A DNA stretch of 64,000 nt from assembly GCF_000247695.1 (NCBI RefSeq), contig NW_004624743.1, forward strand, positions 4,888,578 through 4,952,577, written 5' to 3'. Position 1 is the stretch's first letter; each line of letters starts with the position of its first letter. This DNA comes from Heterocephalus glaber (Eukaryota; Chordata; Mammalia; Rodentia; Bathyergidae). The notes under the pieces were generated by a model, which was not told where the DNA came from, did no database searches, and was given only the letters and a program-made list of their open reading frames with translations. Below are positions 59,471-64,000 of this stretch, piece by piece. Made by a program: the position numbers and the translations under genes.

Positions 59471-61219
59471 AACCTAATATGAGTTTTAAAAGATCTCCTA
59501 AATTTTTGTATCCTAAAAATCTAATTTATATTTGCTTTGGTTGAAGATTTTTCTAACTTCTCCATAGCAAACAATATTTGCATTCCTTCAAGCAAATAAA
59601 TTATTTTTACATTAATTTTTAAGTGACATTATACGTACTCCGAACATCCAACAACACTCCAATTTTGATGTGTGTCCTAGTTCTTAATATTATGGTATTT
59701 TCTTTAGTCATTAATTATTGCCTTCCTTCTCTAAAGAGCTCTTAAACTCAAGGTCTGAACTTGCTTTCTTTTTTAGATTTAATAGCACAATAGCCATAGA
59801 AGTTGTTTTGTATGTCTTCAAGGTCTGTGGGTGTGAAGAGGGAGGAAATCCTTCAACTCTTAATGAGATGCATGTGTTTAGGAGGGGCATGGGAGGGAAT
59901 ATATTATACATTTAAAGTAATTAGTTGCTTGGTTAATCTTCAAAAGTTTGAATAAAGTATCTCCATAATTTAACATTTATTATCACAGGATGGTGCTACG
60001 AAGAATGTATAATGCTTTATATCTTTTAATAGGGATAATAGTGAGCAAGATTGAGAGAGTGAGGCTTACATGCAGTCAAAAATGGACAAATGGAAATATT
60101 TCTTTCATAAAAATAGTGATGTGTAAGAAATATAATTTAAGTTCTTGTTTTGTCCATTTGTAAATCTATTACCCAAATTTCATCTCTAAGACTTTTGTGA
60201 AAGTCTTCATGTATTACAAAATATTATATTATGTATTTCTTTAAAATGATATGTAATACATTTTATAGGACATGAGACTGTAGAATCTGCATTAAGTCAA
60301 ATAAATTATAGCATTCCATATCCCATCCACTTGTAGTGAGTAACCGAGCTCAGCAAGTTTTCAGATAATAGCTTTTAAGTCCTGTGTGGAGTGTTCTAAG
60401 ATCACTCTAGGGTTGGCAGCATTTGGGGTACTAAAGGTGTCCTCTACCAATATGATAACAATTGGAATATGACAGATATCTGAAGGAAAGATGTTCACCG
60501 TAAACAGAACACATTTCAGACTTCTCAGATACAGTATGCTTTACACTTATACTATGATGTAAGCCACTCAGAATTTTTACCATTCTTGCTGATATCACGT
60601 AGGTATTTTGTCATTGTATAAGATAATGCTTTCTTTTCAAATGGTAAAAACTCTTTAAAAATGTTGAGACAGGTGCCTTGGAAAAGTCACACACGCGTGC
60701 ACACACACACAAATGCAGAGCTTCTTGGCCTCTATTATTTCATTCTTGTTTTTCTTCTTGCACAATCAAAATGTCTATTGACTATATTAATTTTCTTTTT
60801 AAATATTTTGTAATTATAAAGAATTCTGCAGTGCGGAAGTATGGGGACATTTACATTTTCAGGCCAGATTTGTTTATTTAGGGTAAACTTCTGCAATGAT
60901 TGCTGAGTAAAAGATAACTTCATTTTCACTGTTAATAATATATTGCCAAACTCCACCCACAAAAGTTTATACCAATCTCTATTCCTGCTATTTGTGATTT
61001 TTACTTTATAAAATATATCATACATATTTGAACCTTCAACATTGTCATTGAATAGTAAAATGGTTACTCTCGTGAATCAAATTAATCTCTGCTATTTCAC
61101 CATTACTTTTACAAGAATAGCTAAAATCTACTTAGCAAAAATCCCTAATACAATACAATTTCACTACCTGCAGGTTGTACGTTAGAACCCTAGAAGTGGT
61201 CATCCCACAAATCTGCTGC
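59471..61219. other. Unassigned AT-rich sequence
   Basis: No gene or repeat recognised apart from a short CA run at about 60691-60712. ORFs at 59711-59915 overlap on opposite strands and look random. Confidence 0.5.
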
Positions 61220-61880
61220 TTTAGATCATTTCTGATTTTTATTAGTGCACATTTGCTGCACATAATGATTACATTCATGTAGGGAATTGGCACATGTAAA
61301 TAACCCATTTCAATCCTTTCTTTCCCTTTATGTCCACCCTTGTTTGCTATTGCAAGTATCAGATTCATTTATTTATCTTATAAGACCTGATAAATTTAAT
61401 TATCATATATAAGGGTTAAAAACTAGACTAATAGGCCAGTTAAAACAGTTAAAAACTAGACTAATAGTTTTAATTTGCATTTCTTAAAAGTCAGAAATGT
61501 TGAACCTTTTTTCTTGTGTTTACTGGCCTTTTGTATTTCTTCATCAGAAGAGTGCCTAGTCATTTCAGATATCCATTGTTTATTGATTATTTAAATTTGG
61601 GGGGGGGGCTATTTTGTTTGTTTCTAGCCATTTTCTGAGTCAGCACATTGTTTTATATTAGCTATAACAGGTCAGAAGTGTATTATCCTAAAATTTATAT
61701 ATCTTTTATTGTAAGATTGGGTCTTTTTAATGACTATTTTGCTCTTTGTTTCTTTCTTTTATATATTTTCCTATGATTTCTGTCTTATTTCAAAACATTG
61801 TAAATAAATTAATAAGAATTTAAATTATTTTGACTATTGCTAGCTTTTTTATATTATCTCATTCTTCAGGGGATTTTTTT
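61220..61880 (-). mobile_element. Decayed antisense L1 pieces
   Basis: 61231-61380 ('attagtgcacatttgctgcacataatgattacattcatg' at 61242-61280) resembles an antisense L1 3' UTR. After a 20-bp direct repeat (61415-61434 and 61448-61467), 'tttaatttgcatttcttaaaagtcagaaatgttgaacctttttt' (61469-61512) and 'ggccttttgtatttcttcatca' (61526-61547) match antisense L1 ORF2 3' sequence. A G10 run lies at 61599-61608. Strongly diverged. Confidence 0.6.
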
Positions 61881-61889
61881 GCCCATTTC

Positions 61890-63100
61890 ATAATTACCAA
61901 ACAATAAAGTTGACCTTTTCACAGAACAGGTCTGTGATTTTGACATAGTACAGAGTGATGACATCACTGCCATAAATACGCACTTTGAATATACCCTGCG
62001 ATCAGTCCAAGTCTCCCTTGGGCTCACAAGACCTCCCGTTGTTAACTCTGGCAGCCAAGGATGGGTCTCCCTTACTGGTGAAAGCCACATCTTCACAAGA
62101 AAGTCATTTACATGTTGTCTTACATTCTCTGAACAGTTCCACACTGGGCTCCGTCATTCAGTGTAATGTGTCTGAGATTTATTCAAATCATTTATGTTTT
62201 GTTAGCATTCGTTCAGTTTTACTACCACTTTGTGTTCTGTTGTAACATGACCCATGGTTGATCATAGATTTATCCAATGAAGAACATCTGTGTTACAGTT
62301 AGGTGTTTAGAGATTGTGAATAGAGATGCTCTCAGGGTTTGTGCACCGGTGTTTGTGTGTTCAGAGTTTTCACTTTTCAAGAGTAATACATATGAGTGAG
62401 GTTTCTGGTAAATATAATCACTGTTAAGTGTAACTTTCAGAAAATCTCCTATTAGTTTTTAGAGTAAATATGATGGTTTCCAAACACACTGTAAACTTAC
62501 CCAATTTCCAGTTACTTTGAGTGTTCATCCACACGAGGCATCATCATTGTTTTTTATTTTACACATTTTAATAGGTGGTATTAACAGCTCATAGTTTAAG
62601 TTTGTGTTTACCTAATACATAGGGATGTTGAAAATATTTCATATACTTAATTGCCTTTCAGAGACTGTAGTGTATTTCAATAAGTATGTTTTCAATTATT
62701 TAACACTTTTTAAAAAATTTTATTTCTTTTCGGTTGAGTTTGAACATTGTATATATAAATATGTATACCTATATGTACATAAATGAATAAATAAAGACAT
62801 AGGATATGATTAGTTTATCATGAAAAGACCCTGATGTTTTTAATATTTCTTTAGTATGTACTGAAAAAAATCTTGTAGGATTTTCTCCATTCTGCAACTC
62901 AGCTGAATCATTCATTGATTCATTGCAGAGAAGCATCTTACCTTATAATAACATTTCATCTTTTAATTATGCTGCTGAATCTAATTTGCAGGTATTTTTT
63001 TCATCCATGTTCATCATGATCCTTGGCTTATAGTTATTTATTCATTCATATATGTAAGTATATATGTATGTACATATGTAAAGTGCTTGTCAATCTTTTG
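61890..63100 (-). mobile_element. Ancient L1 (L1M-type) mosaic, antisense
   Basis: Plus-strand landmarks in antisense order: 'gttgatcatagatttatccaatgaagaaca' (62257-62286), 'gtttgtgtgttcagagttttcacttttcaagag' (62351-62383), 'gatggtttccaaacacactgtaaac' (62472-62496), 'attttaataggtggta' (62565-62580), and 'ctgctgaatctaatttgcaggtatttttttcatccatgttcatcatgatccttgg' region (62971-63025; ORF2 reverse-transcriptase part). The middle of ORF2 is missing between about 62780 and 62960. Non-coding. Confidence 0.65.
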
Positions 63101-63148
63101 TATTATGATAATTATCAAAGGAGATTCAAAGTGTTTCCTACATTTCAG

Positions 63149-64000
63149 TTTTTTAAAGTTTATTCATTGGTACATTTTAGGTATACAATAAAGTTATATT
63201 TCTCATTGGGATCTTGTACCTTTACATGATGTATCTTGGTTCTTATTTTTTCCCCATTCCCCTGCCCTCCCTTCAACCCCTCCACCACTCCCTATTTACA
63301 AAGACTTTGTTTCCATTTTTTTCTTTTCTCGTATTTTCTCTTTTCCCTTCTTTCCTTTCCCTTAATACCTTCCATTTTCCCTATTCCTTTAGACCTTTTC
63401 TTCCTATTTCAAAATATCAATTATACATTTTGATCCTTATTTACACTTATTTTTTCATACCAGAGAAACTATTCGGTATGTACATAATGTATGTCCTATT
63501 TATTTCATTTAAGATTATGGCCACAGTGTGCATCCACTTAGCTTTGAGTGTCTCTAGTTTCCCATCCTTTATGGCTGAGTAGTACTTCATTTTATGAAAA
63601 AACCACGTCTTATTTATCCAGTCTCCAGTTGATGGGCACCTGGGCTGTTTCCAAGCTTTAGCTATTACAAATTGTGCCGCTATAAACATAGGTGCACATA
63701 TATCACTGTGGTATGATTCTTTTAATTCTTTGGGGAAGATTCCCAGTAGGGGAATAGCTGGGTCAAAATGGACCTCTGGTCCTAGTTCTTTGAGGTATCA
63801 CCATACTGATTTCCACAGTGGTTTCACCAGTCTGCACTCCCACCAACAATGGAGAAGGGTTCCTTTCTCCCCACACTCCTGCTAGCTTTTGTTATTGCTT
63901 GATTTCATGATAGCAGCCATTCTTTCTGGGGTGAGGGGGAATCTGTGTTGTTTTCATCTGCATCTCTCAATGACCAGTGATGTTGAACATTTTTTCATAT
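63149..64000 (-). mobile_element. Younger L1, antisense, running off the window
   Basis: Begins with a reversed tail (63149-63154 T-run), then 'attggtacattttaggtatac' (63165-63185), the polypyrimidine 3' UTR (63241-63400), 'tatttcatttaagattatggccacagtgtgcatcc' (63501-63535) and ORF2 antisense through 'gaggtatcaccatactgatttccacagtgg' (63793-63822) to the window edge. Belongs to the polypurine-type lineage, like the 5.3-kb L1 at 32242. Its 5' end is outside, so its length is unknown. Confidence 0.92.
63447..64000 (-). pseudogene. L1 ORF2 C-terminal part, antisense, partial
   Basis: Minus-strand reading gives the C-terminal ORF2p region, with an open stretch at 63447-63689 containing WKQPRCPSTGDWINKTW, matching the last ORF2 segment of the L1 at 32242 and stopping at the natural end. 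Upstream (64000 to 63690) the same protein continues with breaks. The rest lies outside the window. Confidence 0.85.

Noticed and set aside
1..64000. Search for CRISPR arrays, operons, phage or bacterial-type systems
   Set aside because: No regularly spaced direct repeats, no ribosome-binding-site-led gene clusters, no long ORFs. All structure fits a mammalian repeat landscape.

Overview
This window looks like mammalian, most likely rodent, nuclear DNA from a gene-poor, AT-rich, retrotransposon-dense region. The evidence is: many LINE-1 (L1) copies of several ages; short tRNA-derived SINEs of the rodent ID type (A box TAGCTCAGTGG, B box GTTCGATCC, A-rich tail); one 7SL-derived B1/Alu-type SINE; MaLR LTRs, some of them rodent-like; MIR elements; and pogo/Tigger DNA-transposon remnants. 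The mix of ID-type and B1-type SINEs suggests a squirrel-related or similar rodent, but this is inference. I found no host protein-coding exon, functional tRNA or rRNA gene, CRISPR array or bacterial-type operon. Most open frames are parts of dead retrotransposons or chance.

Layout. 1-3.8 kb: an ancient plus-strand L1 split by an ID SINE, then a Tigger remnant, then a 5'-truncated L1 with a 17-bp target-site duplication (TSD). 3.8-9 kb: unassigned DNA with one MIR and one MLT1-like LTR. 9.1-11.5 kb: a long ancient antisense L1. 12.2-17.4 kb: a MaLR internal region with its 3' LTR, an unrecognised 162-codon ORF, an L1 tail and two more LTRs. 17.4-28.6 kb: mostly unassigned, with one MaLR LTR, a 5'-inverted L1, an old ID SINE, an old L1ME-like piece and a MIR. 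28.6-37.6 kb: two large plus-strand L1s. The first lacks ORF1 and half of ORF2. The second is 5.3 kb, carries broken ORF1 and ORF2, and is flanked by a 15-bp TSD. 37.6-45 kb: an AT-rich, repeat-poor stretch. 45-53.6 kb: a dense nest of elements: a Tigger-type MITE with near-perfect inverted repeats, three ID SINEs, an LTR nested in an old L1 ORF1, an MLT-like LTR, tandem L1 3' UTRs, a B1-like SINE and two 5'-inverted L1s. 53.6-59.1 kb: mostly unassigned, with two LTR pieces. 59.1-64 kb: another 5'-inverted L1, mosaic ancient antisense L1, and a younger antisense L1 that runs off the window.

The genes do not form a pathway. The common theme is L1 activity in cis and in trans: L1s made their own truncated, deleted and inverted copies, and L1 machinery mobilised the SINEs, as shown by TSDs and A-rich tails. 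The most notable observations are four 5'-inverted (twin-primed) L1s in 64 kb, one with only about 22 inverted bases; a 5.3-kb L1 whose reconstructed empty site is a perfect 10-bp-arm hairpin with the TSD centred in the loop; an L1 deletion derivative with two internal junctions and a changed reverse-transcriptase active site; and a 173-bp MITE with almost intact termini. I see no convincing undescribed gene system. Family names come from memory of repeat consensus sequences, so subfamily labels are tentative.
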